A stretch of DNA of 64,000 nucleotides from Paenibacillus graminis. GTDB taxonomy: Bacteria; Bacillota; Bacilli; Paenibacillales; Paenibacillaceae. The notes beneath the pieces were generated by a model. It ran no database searches and was not told the DNA's origin. It saw only the letters and a list, made by a program, of their open reading frames with translations. Both the position numbers and the translations under genes were made by a program. Where the stretch lies: the NCBI RefSeq assembly GCF_000758705.1, contig NZ_CP009287.1, positions 3,472,001-3,536,000 of the forward strand. Direction: 5' to 3'. This document shows, one piece after another, positions 26,790 through 36,031 of this stretch. Positions within the stretch are counted from its first letter, which is position 1, and each line of letters begins with the position of its first letter.

Positions 26790-27554
26790 ATGAAGACCTC
26801 AACGATTGCTGCGCAAATGTATACCCTGCGGGATTTCACCCAGACCCCGGAAGGGCTGCGGGAGAGCTTCCTTAAGGTGAAGGATATCGGCTATCAGGCA
26901 GTGCAGGTTTCGGGTATTGGACCGGTTGATCCCAAGCAGGTGAAGCAATACGCGGATGAAGCCGGACTTGCTATATGTGCGACACATGTTCCCTGGAACA
27001 GGCTTGTAAATGATCTTGACGCGCTGGCGGCTGAGCATAAGCTCTGGAACTGCAAATATGTCGGACTTGGTTCGCTGCCGGGCGAGTATCAGACCAGTCA
27101 GGAGGGCTACCGCACTTTTGCCAAGAAGGTCTCCGAAATCGCTCTTGTTCTGAAGCAGAAGCACGGGCTGCAGTTTGTTTATCATAATCATGATTTTGAG
27201 TTCGAGCGTCTGGATGGCGTCACCGGACTTGAAGTGCTGCTTCAGGAAGCGGACCCGTTGGCGTTCGATTTCGAGCTGGATCTCTACTGGGTTCAGGCCG
27301 GAGGGGGAAGTCCGGTAGATTGGATTCACAGGGTCAAGGACAGAATGCGGGTTGTGCATCTGAAGGATATGGCGGTAGTTGCAAGGAAAGCGGAATTTGC
27401 CGAGATCGGCCAGGGGAATATGAATTACCCGGCGATTATTGAGGCCTGCCGTGAGACCGGAGTAGAGTGGTTTGTCGTTGAGCAGGATGTCTGCCGCCGT
27501 GATCCGTTCGAGAGCCTGAAGATTAGCCTGGACTATCTGCACACACTGCTATAA
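26790..27554 (+). CDS. Sugar phosphate isomerase/epimerase-like TIM-barrel protein
   Basis: A 254-residue xylose-isomerase-like barrel (AP_endonuc_2 superfamily). Metal-site type motifs seen are YHNHDFEFE, DFELDLYWVQAGG, VHLKDMA and the late Glu in VVEQD. AAGGAG precedes the ATG by about eleven bases. Relatives include inosose dehydratases, isomerases and 3-keto-glycoside lyase-type enzymes. With three Gfo/Idh/MocA dehydrogenases beside it, a keto-sugar step is likely. Confidence 0.88.
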   Translation: MKTSTIAAQMYTLRDFTQTPEGLRESFLKVKDIGYQAVQVSGIGPVDPKQVKQYADEAGLAICATHVPWNRLVNDLDALAAEHKLWNCKYVGLGSLPGEYQTSQEGYRTFAKKVSEIALVLKQKHGLQFVYHNHDFEFERLDGVTGLEVLLQEADPLAFDFELDLYWVQAGGGSPVDWIHRVKDRMRVVHLKDMAVVARKAEFAEIGQGNMNYPAIIEACRETGVEWFVVEQDVCRRDPFESLKISLDYLHTLL

Positions 27555-27577
27555 CTGAAGACTGGGGAGGAAGAAGG

Positions 27578-28666
27578 ATGAGCCGTAAAGACGGAATGAA
27601 TTATGCGCCTAAGCATGAGGCCAAACCGGTGGTTGGGCCGGGAGAATTCGTTATCGCAGCAATCGCGCTGGACCATGGCCACATCTATGGCATGTGCAAC
27701 GGACTGGTGGAAGCCGGAGCGCAACTGAAATGGGTATATGATCCTGACCCCGAAAAGGTCAAAGCCTTTATCGCCGCCTATCCGGGGGTCCGCGTGGCCA
27801 GATCCGCTGAAGAGGTCCTTGAAGACCCGGAGGTCCGCCTGGTGGCGGCAGCGGCGGTGCCTTCCGAGCGGGGGCCGCTGGGCCTGCGGGTAATGGCTCA
27901 CGGAAAGGATTATTTTACGGACAAAGCCCCATTTACCGCGATGGGGCAGCTTGAAGCGGCACGGTTGCAGTCCGAGAAGACAACACGCAAATATATGTGC
28001 TACTTCAGCGAACGGCTCCATGTCGAAAGTGCGGTTTACGCCGGGCAGTTGATCCGTCAGGGAGCTATCGGCCGGGTGCTGCAACTGATCGGGATGGGGC
28101 CGCACCGTCTAAATGCGCCCAGCCGTCCTGAATGGTTCTTCCAGCGCGAAAAGTACGGCGGCATACTCTGCGATATCGGCAGCCACCAGATTGAGCAGTT
28201 CCTCTACTATGGGAACTGCCGGGATGCTAAAGTGCTGCACAGCAAGGTTGCCAACTACAATAACGCGGACTACCCGGAGCTGGAGGATTTCGGCGATGCG
28301 ACATTGGTCGGCGACAATGGGACGACACAATATTTCCGCGTGGACTGGTTCACCCCGGAAGGGCTCGGTACATGGGGAGATGGCCGGACCATTATCATGG
28401 GCACCGAAGGGTATATAGAGCTGCGCAAATACAGCGATATTGCCCGGTCGAACACACCGGATCATGTATTTTGGGTGGATGGGCAAGGCGAGCATTATGA
28501 GCAGGTGGCCGGGAAGGTAGGTTTTCCTTTCTTCGGTGAGCTGATTTTAGACTGCCTGGAGCGTACAGAGCTGGCGATGACCCAGGCCCATGTGTTCAAA
28601 GCTGCGGAGCTGTGTCTTCAGGCGCAATCCCAGGCGCTGAACCTCACCCCGGATACACTCAGATAG
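27578..28666 (+). CDS. Gfo/Idh/MocA-family dehydrogenase 2
   Basis: A 362-residue member. A short extension precedes the Rossmann strand (FVIAAIALDHGHIYGM). The family's EKP segment is DKAPFTAMG here, a variant lysine context, and the catalytic region reads CDIGSHQIEQFL. GAGGAAGAAGG precedes the ATG. It follows the TIM-barrel gene by about 20 bases, so they are likely co-transcribed. The substrate is unknown. Confidence 0.88.
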   Translation: MSRKDGMNYAPKHEAKPVVGPGEFVIAAIALDHGHIYGMCNGLVEAGAQLKWVYDPDPEKVKAFIAAYPGVRVARSAEEVLEDPEVRLVAAAAVPSERGPLGLRVMAHGKDYFTDKAPFTAMGQLEAARLQSEKTTRKYMCYFSERLHVESAVYAGQLIRQGAIGRVLQLIGMGPHRLNAPSRPEWFFQREKYGGILCDIGSHQIEQFLYYGNCRDAKVLHSKVANYNNADYPELEDFGDATLVGDNGTTQYFRVDWFTPEGLGTWGDGRTIIMGTEGYIELRKYSDIARSNTPDHVFWVDGQGEHYEQVAGKVGFPFFGELILDCLERTELAMTQAHVFKAAELCLQAQSQALNLTPDTLR

Positions 28667-28702
28667 CGGTCAGATGAAAGACCAAATCGGAAGGTGAATA
28701 GG

Positions 28703-29707
28703 ATGAGTACAATAGGAGCAGCCATTATCGGCTGCGGGGCAATTGCTCCCTTGCACGCCAAGGCTATACAATCCATGGAAGGCGTCCGGTTGGTAGCCGT
28801 TGCCGACACAGATCCTGCTAGGGCAGCCCAAGCAGCCGGGGATTACGGCTGTGAAGCGGCAGCAGACTACAGGGAGCTTCTTGGGAGAGCAGATATCGGC
28901 ATTGTCCATTTATGCACGCCGCATCATCTGCATGCACCGATGGCAGAGGAATTCCTGCAGGCAGGCCATCATGTTTTAACTGAGAAACCCATGACATTGG
29001 ATGTTCCCTCTGCCCGGCGTATCCAGGAAGTAGCGGCGGCCAGCCAGGGACAGCTTGGCATTGTCTTTCAAAACCGCTATAATAACCCTTCCATCCGGAT
29101 CAAAGAGACCATTGATTCCGGGATTCTGGGCCGGCTCATCTGCATGAAGGGGATTGTAACCTGGTACCGGAGCGAAGACTATTATACGGAGAGCGGCTGG
29201 CGGGGCAAATGGGCTACCGAAGGCGGCGGAGTGCTGATTAATCAGACGATCCATACGCTTGATCTGCTGCAATGGTTCGGGGGCGAGATAGCTTCCGTCA
29301 CCGGAAATGTGACCACCGATGTGCTGAATGAAGTCATCGAAGTGGAGGATACGGCACATGCCTGCATAATATTCAAGAATAATGTCCGGGGACTTTTCTA
29401 CGGTACGAATGCGTATTTCGTGAATTCTCCGGTAGAAATGGAGCTTGTCTTTGAGCAAGGCACGCTCCTCTTGCGCAGAGACTGCCTGTATCTCTGGAAA
29501 GACGGCCATGAAACGCTGCTGTCTGAGCCCGTATCCACAGCGGTCGAGGGCAAGTCCTACTGGGGAACCAGCCATCAGCGGTTAATCCTGGACTTCTACA
29601 AGCACGTCAGAGAAGGACGGAAATTCTGGATTGACGCGGGCGAGGGGATCAAGGCGCTGGAGGTTATTGCCGGCATTTATTCCTCTGCAGTGAAACCCTC
29701 AAATTGA
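28703..29707 (+). CDS. Gfo/Idh/MocA-family dehydrogenase 3
   Basis: About 334 residues. Rossmann IGCGAIAPLHAKA, canonical TEKPMTLD, and catalytic region EGGGVLINQTIHTLDLLQWFGG. GTG 28694 overlaps the GGAAGG site, so ATG 28703 with an eight-base gap is chosen. It ends the dehydrogenase/TIM-barrel operon. Three paralogous dehydrogenases in a row suggest sequential oxidation and reduction of one substrate. Confidence 0.9.
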   Translation: MSTIGAAIIGCGAIAPLHAKAIQSMEGVRLVAVADTDPARAAQAAGDYGCEAAADYRELLGRADIGIVHLCTPHHLHAPMAEEFLQAGHHVLTEKPMTLDVPSARRIQEVAAASQGQLGIVFQNRYNNPSIRIKETIDSGILGRLICMKGIVTWYRSEDYYTESGWRGKWATEGGGVLINQTIHTLDLLQWFGGEIASVTGNVTTDVLNEVIEVEDTAHACIIFKNNVRGLFYGTNAYFVNSPVEMELVFEQGTLLLRRDCLYLWKDGHETLLSEPVSTAVEGKSYWGTSHQRLILDFYKHVREGRKFWIDAGEGIKALEVIAGIYSSAVKPSN

Positions 29708-29779
29708 CTTTAGGCTCATTTAGCCTTATCTTCATAACATGCGTTTCTATATAAGATGAACTTAAAAAATCCATAAAAA

Positions 29780-29970
29780 GGGTAGAAGTGCGGAGGGGAA
29801 GTTCGGATACTTACGAGCGGTAGCGTCCGACTGAAAGCTTTCCATAGGAAAGCTCGCTTCGGAAGCATAATCAGTCACCGGATTTCAACCGCTAAAGGCG
29901 GTTCCATTGAAGAAATTCTTACGACAACAGCGGCTGGAAGTCCAAACATTCCCCGCAGTTACGACTATAC
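29780..29970 (+). repeat. Dispersed structured repeat, copy 2
   Basis: Same ends as the copy at 26609: GGGTAGAAGTGCGGAGGGG at the left and CCAAACATTCCCCGCAGTT at the right. The left GGGGAAGTTCGGA still pairs with TCCAAACATTCCCC through a wobble. It has an extra insert of about 40 bases with its own hairpin (GAAAGCTTTCC / GGAAAGCT). The inner CCGCT/GGCGG hairpin is partly kept. The rest of the 29708-30040 gap shows nothing else clear. Confidence 0.8.
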
Positions 29971-30040
29971 CCCACATTGTATAACTAAAGTTCAGCTTAT
30001 ATAGTATGACAGATGGTAGACAGGGAGAGAGATACTGGTT

Positions 30041-30559
30041 ATGGAACAGGCAATGTTTGCCGGAGGCTGCTTCTGGTGCATGGTGACACCTTTTGAGGAG
30101 CTGCCCGGAATTCATGGGATTGTCTCTGGCTACGCCGGAGGTACGGTAGAGAACCCGACCTATGAGCAGGTCAAAACCGGAACGACAGGTCATTATGAGG
30201 TGGTGCAGATCACTTATGATCCGGCCGTTTTCCCATACTCCAGGCTGCTGGAGCTGTTCTGGCCGCAAATCGATCCGACGGATGACGGCGGACAGTTTCA
30301 GGATCGAGGCACCCAATACCGTACAGCGGTATTCTATTATAATGAGGAGCAGCGCCTGGCCGCCTTGGCTTCCCGCGAACAGGTGGCGGCCAGCGGGAGA
30401 TTTGAAGGTCCGGTGGTGACGGAGATTCTGCCGGCTCCGCGCTTTTACCGGGCTGAAGAATACCATCAGGACTATCACAAAAAGAATCCGAAGCACTATA
30501 AAGAGGACCGCGGGCAATCCGGACGCGACACCTTTATTGCGAAGCATTGGTACAAGTAA
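30041..30559 (+). CDS. msrA: Peptide methionine (S)-S-oxide reductase
   Basis: A 172-residue MsrA. The catalytic motif GGCFWC supplies nucleophile Cys10, with Cys13 next. Further family motifs are GYAGG, PTYEQV and the C-terminal AEEYHQDY. It repairs the S epimer of methionine sulfoxide in oxidised proteins in the cytoplasm. AGGGAGAGAG precedes the ATG, and a clear terminator follows, so it is probably monocistronic. No MsrB is adjacent. Confidence 0.95.
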   Translation: MEQAMFAGGCFWCMVTPFEELPGIHGIVSGYAGGTVENPTYEQVKTGTTGHYEVVQITYDPAVFPYSRLLELFWPQIDPTDDGGQFQDRGTQYRTAVFYYNEEQRLAALASREQVAASGRFEGPVVTEILPAPRFYRAEEYHQDYHKKNPKHYKEDRGQSGRDTFIAKHWYK

Positions 30560-30575
30560 AAATACGATATAAAAG

Positions 30576-30622
30576 CCTTAATACTCCTGGACTCTGGAGA
30601 ATTAAGGTTTTTTTCTTTTTTT
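30576..30622 (+). terminator. Terminator after msrA
   Basis: CCTTAAT and CTCC pair with GGAG and ATTAAGG, followed by a long T-rich tail (TTTTTTTCTTTTTTT). Confidence 0.85.
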
Positions 30623-30734
30623 GCAGCAAAAATGCCGGTAAACTTCTTCATCAAATCGTTCCACCCAAAATATGGGGACAAAAACCGAAATTCTGATCCT
30701 ACTAAAAGGGCAGCAGGAATACTATAATCATAGT

Positions 30735-30748
30735 TGAAAACGCATACA
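30735..30748 (+). promoter_or_regulatory. Candidate cre (CcpA) site before the glucanase gene
   Basis: TGAAAACGCATACA matches TGWNANCGNTNWCA except at one position (A for T). It lies 49 bases before the GH64 start and resembles the site before the GH26 gene. Confidence 0.5.
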
Positions 30749-30796
30749 ATTATGGTGCGTGATTGAATCTAAACCATTAAATGGAGGTAGATTGCG

Positions 30797-32152
30797 ATGA
30801 GAAAAAGATGGCTAATGTCTGTGCTCGCGCTCCTGCTGCTGATCTCCTGCTTCCCGTTGTTCGGCTCTAAGGCTGAGGCTGCCGACTACACGCAAGGTGT
30901 CGATTTGTCGGGTACCACGGCAACAATCTGGTTCAAATCCACCGTGAACACAAGTTGGGTGGATGTGCATTACAAGGTTAACAATGGCACACAGATGAAT
31001 TTCCGCATGACGTACAACAGCAGCAAAGCCCGTTATGAACAAGCGGTGACGGGTGCTGCCGGCGGCACGGCCCTCACTTATTTTTTCACCTACAATAATG
31101 GGACGCCTGCGTATGACACCGGCTGGTTCACTTACAATGCAGGGCCTACACCGACCACGCCTTCGAATCCCTCCGGTTCGATCTACTCCATCGCCGCTTC
31201 CGCGATTCCGGCAGCACCTGCCGGTTCAATCTCCGTAAAAGTTATGAATGGGACAGGCGGGGCGTACCCCGACAGCCAGATCTACTGGGGGGTTCTGGGG
31301 ATTAATCCGGCCAATAAACAATGGAGTTATCTGGATTTGAACGGGAACCTGGTACCGATCTCCACGGCTCTGAACGACGCTTCCGGACATCTGACCAAAA
31401 ATGGCGTGAATTATGCGAACATTTATCACAAGGTCAGCGAGGCCTCCTGGTTCAACATGCCCAAAATCACCTCTGGACGAATGTTCCTCAGCGTAGGCAC
31501 ACCATTGTACATTAAGACTTATAACGACGGCTTCGCCGGACCAAACGTCGATAATCCGACCGATCCGAACCGCGATATCTACTTTGATTTTGTGGAGTTT
31601 ACGGTAGATGATGCCGGTTACCATGGGAATACCACCCGCGTTGATGGCTTCGGTTTCCCGATCCAGCACCGGCTGGTGAATAAGTCCGGGTCATTTGACC
31701 AAACGGTAGGCGAATTTGAATCGGAAACCCGTGCCGGATTATTCACCAAATATCAGAACGAAGTGCCGGCCGCCTTCAAATCGTTAGCAACGGTTCAGGC
31801 GCCGTACCGGATTGTGGCACCGATTCATGGATCTTTTGCCGCTGGCGGAGCTAATGCCAACTATTTCGCCGGTTATTCCAGCTACAACACCCAGGATATT
31901 CTCCGCTGCGACGGAGCGCTAACCGATGCCGCTACTGCGGCTGCGATCAACCGCCATGTCTATACAACCGGCAACTGGAATAATGTAGCCAACTATTACA
32001 ATGCAGCTCCGGCCAACTATTATGCGAAGTTCTGGCATGACCATAGCATTAACGGCCTGGCCTACGGCTTCCCGTATGATGATGTCAACGGCCAAGCTGC
32101 CTACCTGGAGGTTGGCGATCCTAAAGGTCTGATTATCCGTGTTGCCTGGTAG
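30797..32152 (+). CDS. Secreted GH64 beta-1,3-glucanase with CBM56
   Basis: A 451-residue secreted enzyme. A signal peptide (MRKRWLMSVLALLLL, cleavage after AEA near residue 28) is followed by a CBM56-type beta-1,3-glucan-binding domain (about 30-112), a Pro/Thr/Ser linker and the GH64 domain (about 125-451). GH64 features include YWGVLGINPANKQWSYLD, FVEFTVDD and the His/Glu-containing GFPIQHRLV to GEFESETRAG region. GH64 enzymes release laminari-oligosaccharides, often pentaose, from curdlan, fungal wall or laminarin. GGAGGT precedes the ATG. A cre-like site lies upstream. Confidence 0.93.
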   Translation: MRKRWLMSVLALLLLISCFPLFGSKAEAADYTQGVDLSGTTATIWFKSTVNTSWVDVHYKVNNGTQMNFRMTYNSSKARYEQAVTGAAGGTALTYFFTYNNGTPAYDTGWFTYNAGPTPTTPSNPSGSIYSIAASAIPAAPAGSISVKVMNGTGGAYPDSQIYWGVLGINPANKQWSYLDLNGNLVPISTALNDASGHLTKNGVNYANIYHKVSEASWFNMPKITSGRMFLSVGTPLYIKTYNDGFAGPNVDNPTDPNRDIYFDFVEFTVDDAGYHGNTTRVDGFGFPIQHRLVNKSGSFDQTVGEFESETRAGLFTKYQNEVPAAFKSLATVQAPYRIVAPIHGSFAAGGANANYFAGYSSYNTQDILRCDGALTDAATAAAINRHVYTTGNWNNVANYYNAAPANYYAKFWHDHSINGLAYGFPYDDVNGQAAYLEVGDPKGLIIRVAW

Positions 32153-32225
32153 AAAACGCAACCTGCTCGCAGCACGCACTATGGCAAGCTGAGACAGCTT
32201 CACTTCTGACATTGTTAACATTGAA

Positions 32226-32254
32226 GACCCGGCAGGGATCTATCCTGCCGGGTC
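32226..32254 (+). terminator. GC-rich hairpin after the glucanase gene
   Basis: GACCCGGCAGG pairs exactly with CCTGCCGGGTC across a seven-base loop. The T-run after it is weak (TCTGTTAA), so it may be a terminator or a stabilising 3-prime hairpin. Confidence 0.6.
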
Positions 32255-32392
32255 TGTTAAGCTGCGGAAGAGGATGTGACGTCAACGGCGTGTAACTTAT
32301 TGCTGTCAGTTCATTATCCAGATGGTACAAGAAACCCTGAATATGATAAGCTCATGGAGTCAGGTACAACCCTAAACAGAGGAGGAAATTCT

Positions 32393-35323
32393 ATGAGCAG
32401 CTTAAAAACAGGCCATATCTATTCTGGATTTCAGGTCGTACAAGAGGAATTTATCCGGGAAATTGAATCCTCCGTATTCACGATGGAGCATCAGCCAAGC
32501 GGTGCGAGGCTGCTTTTTGTACAGAATCAAGATGACAACAAGGTGTTCAGCATAAGCTTTCGGACTCCGCCAGGAGACAGTACGGGAGTCTTTCATATTC
32601 TAGAGCATTCGGTGTTATGCGGTTCGGATAAATATCCGGTAAAAGAACCGTTTGTGGAGCTGCTTAAAGGCTCAATGAAAACATTTCTGAACGCATTTAC
32701 GTTTGCCGACAAAACCATGTATCCGGTGGCAAGCCGGAATAACCAGGATTTCTCCAATCTGATGGAGGTCTATCTTGACAGTGTGTTTAAACCGAATATT
32801 TACAGGCAGCAGGAGATTTTTGAGCAGGAGGGCTGGCATTACGAACTGCAGCGTGCAGAGGACGAGCTGATCTACAAGGGCGTTGTATACAACGAGATGA
32901 AAGGCTCCTATTCCTCGCCGGTTACGGTCCTGATTGACCGGATCAAAAAGTCGCTGTACCCGGACACCATTTACCGGTATTCCTCAGGCGGAGACCCGCA
33001 GGAAATTCCTGCTTTGACTTACGAGCAGTTCCTTGCTGCACACAGCCGTTATTACCACCCGTCCAACAGCTATTTTTATCTGTATGGTGACGTTAATATC
33101 GAAGAGCGGCTGGAGTTCATACACCAGAACTATCTAAAGTCATACAACCGTGATGATTTCGATACTGCCATTTCACTTCAGCAGCCGACCGGAATGAAGG
33201 AGCTTGTGGCGGAGTACCCCATTCTGGCAACAGAAACCGCTGCAGACAAGACCTATCTGAGCATGAACTTCGTGATCGGAACTTCCTTGGACCGGGAGCT
33301 GAATCTCGCCTTTGCTATTCTGAAAAGCATATTGATGGACAGCAACGCGGCTCCGCTAAAACAGGCGCTGCTCGAAAGCGGTCTGGGCAAAGACGTTTTT
33401 GCTTTTTATTCCGACAGTATGATCCAGCCGCTGCTGGGCATTACCTTGACCCATTCCAACCCTTCTGCCAAGGATGATTTCCTGGACCTGGTCAGAACTA
33501 CGTTAAGCCGTCTTGCTGGGGACGGGTTGGATGAGAAGCTGGTGCTGGCTGCGGTCAACAGCAAGGAATTTGAACTGCGTGAAGCAGATTTTATCCAATA
33601 CCCGAAAGGGCTGACCTATAATATTGAGGTTATGAAGTCCTGGCTGTACGATGGTTCACCAGCAATCCATTTAGAGTATGAAGCCGTGTTTGCTTCAATC
33701 CGGGAACAATGTGCAGACCGTTATTTTGAGCGGCTGATCGAAACCTATTTGCTGAACAGTGACCACTGCAGCGTAGTAATACTCAAACCTTCAAATACCC
33801 TGGCAGCTGATAAGGAAGCGTCCATCCGTCAGCAGCTTGCCGAATATAAAGCAGCTCTGTCCCCCGTACAGCTCGGGCAGCTTGTTCAGCGTACACAGAA
33901 TCTGCTGGACCGGCAGAGCCGTCCGGACGCGGCCGAGGATCTGCACAAGCTCCCTAAGCTGTCTCTTCAGGACATTAACCGCAGCGTTTCGCCTCAAGTT
34001 CCTACACAGGAGTACATGCTGGAAGGGATAAAGCTGATTCACCATGAGCTGCCCACGAACAAAATTGCCTATATCAAGCTATATTGGGACACGGCGGTTC
34101 TTGCGGCGGAACAGATACCTTATCTCGTGCTGCTGGCGAGAGCGCTCGGTCAATTGGAGACCGCTGCTTACAGTATTGAAGAACTCACAGGTGAGATCGG
34201 GATCAAAACCGGGGGGATCCGGTTTCAGAATGAAGTGTTTGGGGCCGGTAAAGATTCGCAAACAAGCTATCAGCCCAAATTTAGCGCACGTATAAAAGTA
34301 ATGGAAGGCAGCATTGGCGAATCCCTGAAGCTGCTTCATGAGCTGCTCTACGGCAGCAATCTGGATAACTTCACCAAGCTGCAGGAAATCGTTCGCCGGG
34401 AAGCCTCCCATATGGAATCGGTTCTGAACCAGAAAGGCAATGAGATTGCAGCCAGCCGTTTGCTGTCCTATTTCTCCGATATGGGGGCATACGAGGAAAA
34501 GCTCGGCGGAGTGTCTTATTACCGTTTTATCCGGGAGCTTGCAGACGGTATAGATCTCCGGGCCGAACAGCTCTCTGACACCTTAAAGGGAGTCTGCGCA
34601 GCCTTGTTCAATAAGCGGAATTTAACTCTTACTGTGACAGGAACTTCAGACATCTATGCAGAGCTCGCTGCACATTTGGCCCAACTGGACATTCAAAACC
34701 GGCAGGTGGAGCCCAAACCTAAGCTTAAGGCGCAGAATCTCGCAGGTAACGAAGGGTTCATGTCCGCAAGCCAGGTGCAGTATGTGGTTAAGGGTTATGA
34801 CTTTACCAAACTTGGTTTTGTCTATTCCGGCAAGATGCAGGTCCTCAAAAAAATCCTCAGCCTCACTTATCTCTGGAACACCGTGCGGGTAAAAGGCGGG
34901 GCTTATGGCGGGAATCTGCTCCTGCGCAGAGATGGGGTGCTTTTGTTCACTTCTTATCGGGACCCGAATCTGCAGGAGACGCTGGCGGTCTACGATCAGG
35001 CATACCATTTTGCTGAAAGCTTTGAAGCGGATGAGGAGGAGATGACCAAAGCGATTATCGGGACCCTGGCGATGTTTGAACAGCCGCTCAGTCCCAGCGC
35101 AATCCGGCGGCGGGCGGACCGGCATTATTTTGAACAGATTACTGCAGATGAGCTGCAGCGGGAGCGAAATGAAATCTTCTCAGCAACACCCGGTGATATC
35201 AGGTACTATGCCGGACTGCTTAAAGCAGTAGCGGAACAGAATTTCTTCAGTGTGGTTGGCAATGACTCCAAGATGAAATCGGCACAAGCTATATTTGGAA
35301 GCCTGGAGGAACTGGTGAGATAA
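32393..35323 (+). CDS. M16C family zinc metallopeptidase (presequence-protease-like)
   Basis: A long 977-residue M16C protein. The inverted zinc motif HxxEH is at His68-Glu71-His72 (HILEHSVLCGS), with a further distal Glu region ELLKGSMKTFLNAFT. The length equals two M16 half-barrels joined, as in presequence proteases and bacterial insulinase-like proteins. No signal peptide is seen, so it is cytoplasmic. The open frame begins at 32276, but GGAGGAAA precedes ATG 32393. It is followed after three bases by an OmpR regulator, an unusual partnership suggesting co-expression. Confidence 0.9.
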   Translation: MSSLKTGHIYSGFQVVQEEFIREIESSVFTMEHQPSGARLLFVQNQDDNKVFSISFRTPPGDSTGVFHILEHSVLCGSDKYPVKEPFVELLKGSMKTFLNAFTFADKTMYPVASRNNQDFSNLMEVYLDSVFKPNIYRQQEIFEQEGWHYELQRAEDELIYKGVVYNEMKGSYSSPVTVLIDRIKKSLYPDTIYRYSSGGDPQEIPALTYEQFLAAHSRYYHPSNSYFYLYGDVNIEERLEFIHQNYLKSYNRDDFDTAISLQQPTGMKELVAEYPILATETAADKTYLSMNFVIGTSLDRELNLAFAILKSILMDSNAAPLKQALLESGLGKDVFAFYSDSMIQPLLGITLTHSNPSAKDDFLDLVRTTLSRLAGDGLDEKLVLAAVNSKEFELREADFIQYPKGLTYNIEVMKSWLYDGSPAIHLEYEAVFASIREQCADRYFERLIETYLLNSDHCSVVILKPSNTLAADKEASIRQQLAEYKAALSPVQLGQLVQRTQNLLDRQSRPDAAEDLHKLPKLSLQDINRSVSPQVPTQEYMLEGIKLIHHELPTNKIAYIKLYWDTAVLAAEQIPYLVLLARALGQLETAAYSIEELTGEIGIKTGGIRFQNEVFGAGKDSQTSYQPKFSARIKVMEGSIGESLKLLHELLYGSNLDNFTKLQEIVRREASHMESVLNQKGNEIAASRLLSYFSDMGAYEEKLGGVSYYRFIRELADGIDLRAEQLSDTLKGVCAALFNKRNLTLTVTGTSDIYAELAAHLAQLDIQNRQVEPKPKLKAQNLAGNEGFMSASQVQYVVKGYDFTKLGFVYSGKMQVLKKILSLTYLWNTVRVKGGAYGGNLLLRRDGVLLFTSYRDPNLQETLAVYDQAYHFAESFEADEEEMTKAIIGTLAMFEQPLSPSAIRRRADRHYFEQITADELQRERNEIFSATPGDIRYYAGLLKAVAEQNFFSVVGNDSKMKSAQAIFGSLEELVR

Positions 35324-35326
35324 CAG

Positions 35327-36031
35327 ATGAAAACACAAATTTTGATTATCGACGACGAATGGAACATGCGGAATTTGCTGCGCATTTATTTGCAGAAGGA
35401 AGGCTTTGCCACCCAAGAGGCAGCTACCGGGCAAGAAGCTCTTCGTATGATCGGGAAGCAGGCATTCGACCTGCTCCTGCTGGATGTCATGATGCCGGAT
35501 ACGGATGGCTGGCACGTCTGCCGCGCCGTGAGAGAACATACGCAGATTCCTATCCTGATGCTTACCGCACGCTCTGAAACGAAGGACAAGGTGCTTGGGC
35601 TGGGGATTGGCGCAGACGACTATTTGACCAAACCCTTCGAACCGGAAGAATTGCTGGCCCGGATTCATTCTTTGCTCCGGCGTTCATCTCTGAACCGGAC
35701 AATCGAACCGCAGGAGAAGCAGCTGAATTATCCGGGGCTGCGAATTCTTCCGGAGGCCCGCGAAGTGTATATTGAAGGGAAGCGTGCTGATTTTACCTTG
35801 AAGGAATTTGATCTCCTGACCATGCTGGCGCGGAGCAGCCAACGGGTGTTCACCAGGGACGAGCTGGTTGAACGTCTCTGGGGCAATGATTATGGCGGAG
35901 AGACGCGCGTGATCGACACGCATATCAAGAATATCCGCGAGAAGCTGCAAAAAGCCGGTCTGCCGTATAATCCGGTACAAACGGTATGGGGGCTGGGGTA
36001 TAAATTTCAGGTTCCCGGCAAAAGCGAATGA
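35327..36031 (+). CDS. OmpR-family response regulator
   Basis: A 234-residue regulator. The receiver has Asp53 in LLLLDVMMPDTDGW and KPFEPEELLARI, followed by a winged-helix OmpR DNA-binding domain (LKEFDLLTMLARS to VQTVWGLGYKF). It starts three bases after the M16C protease stop and overlaps the kinase gene by four bases, so all three appear to be one operon. Targets unknown. Confidence 0.93.
   Translation: MKTQILIIDDEWNMRNLLRIYLQKEGFATQEAATGQEALRMIGKQAFDLLLLDVMMPDTDGWHVCRAVREHTQIPILMLTARSETKDKVLGLGIGADDYLTKPFEPEELLARIHSLLRRSSLNRTIEPQEKQLNYPGLRILPEAREVYIEGKRADFTLKEFDLLTMLARSSQRVFTRDELVERLWGNDYGGETRVIDTHIKNIREKLQKAGLPYNPVQTVWGLGYKFQVPGKSE

Noticed and set aside
26799..27542. 247-codon minus-strand frame opposite the TIM-barrel gene
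   Set aside because: Antisense shadow. The plus-strand protein has clear catalytic motifs.
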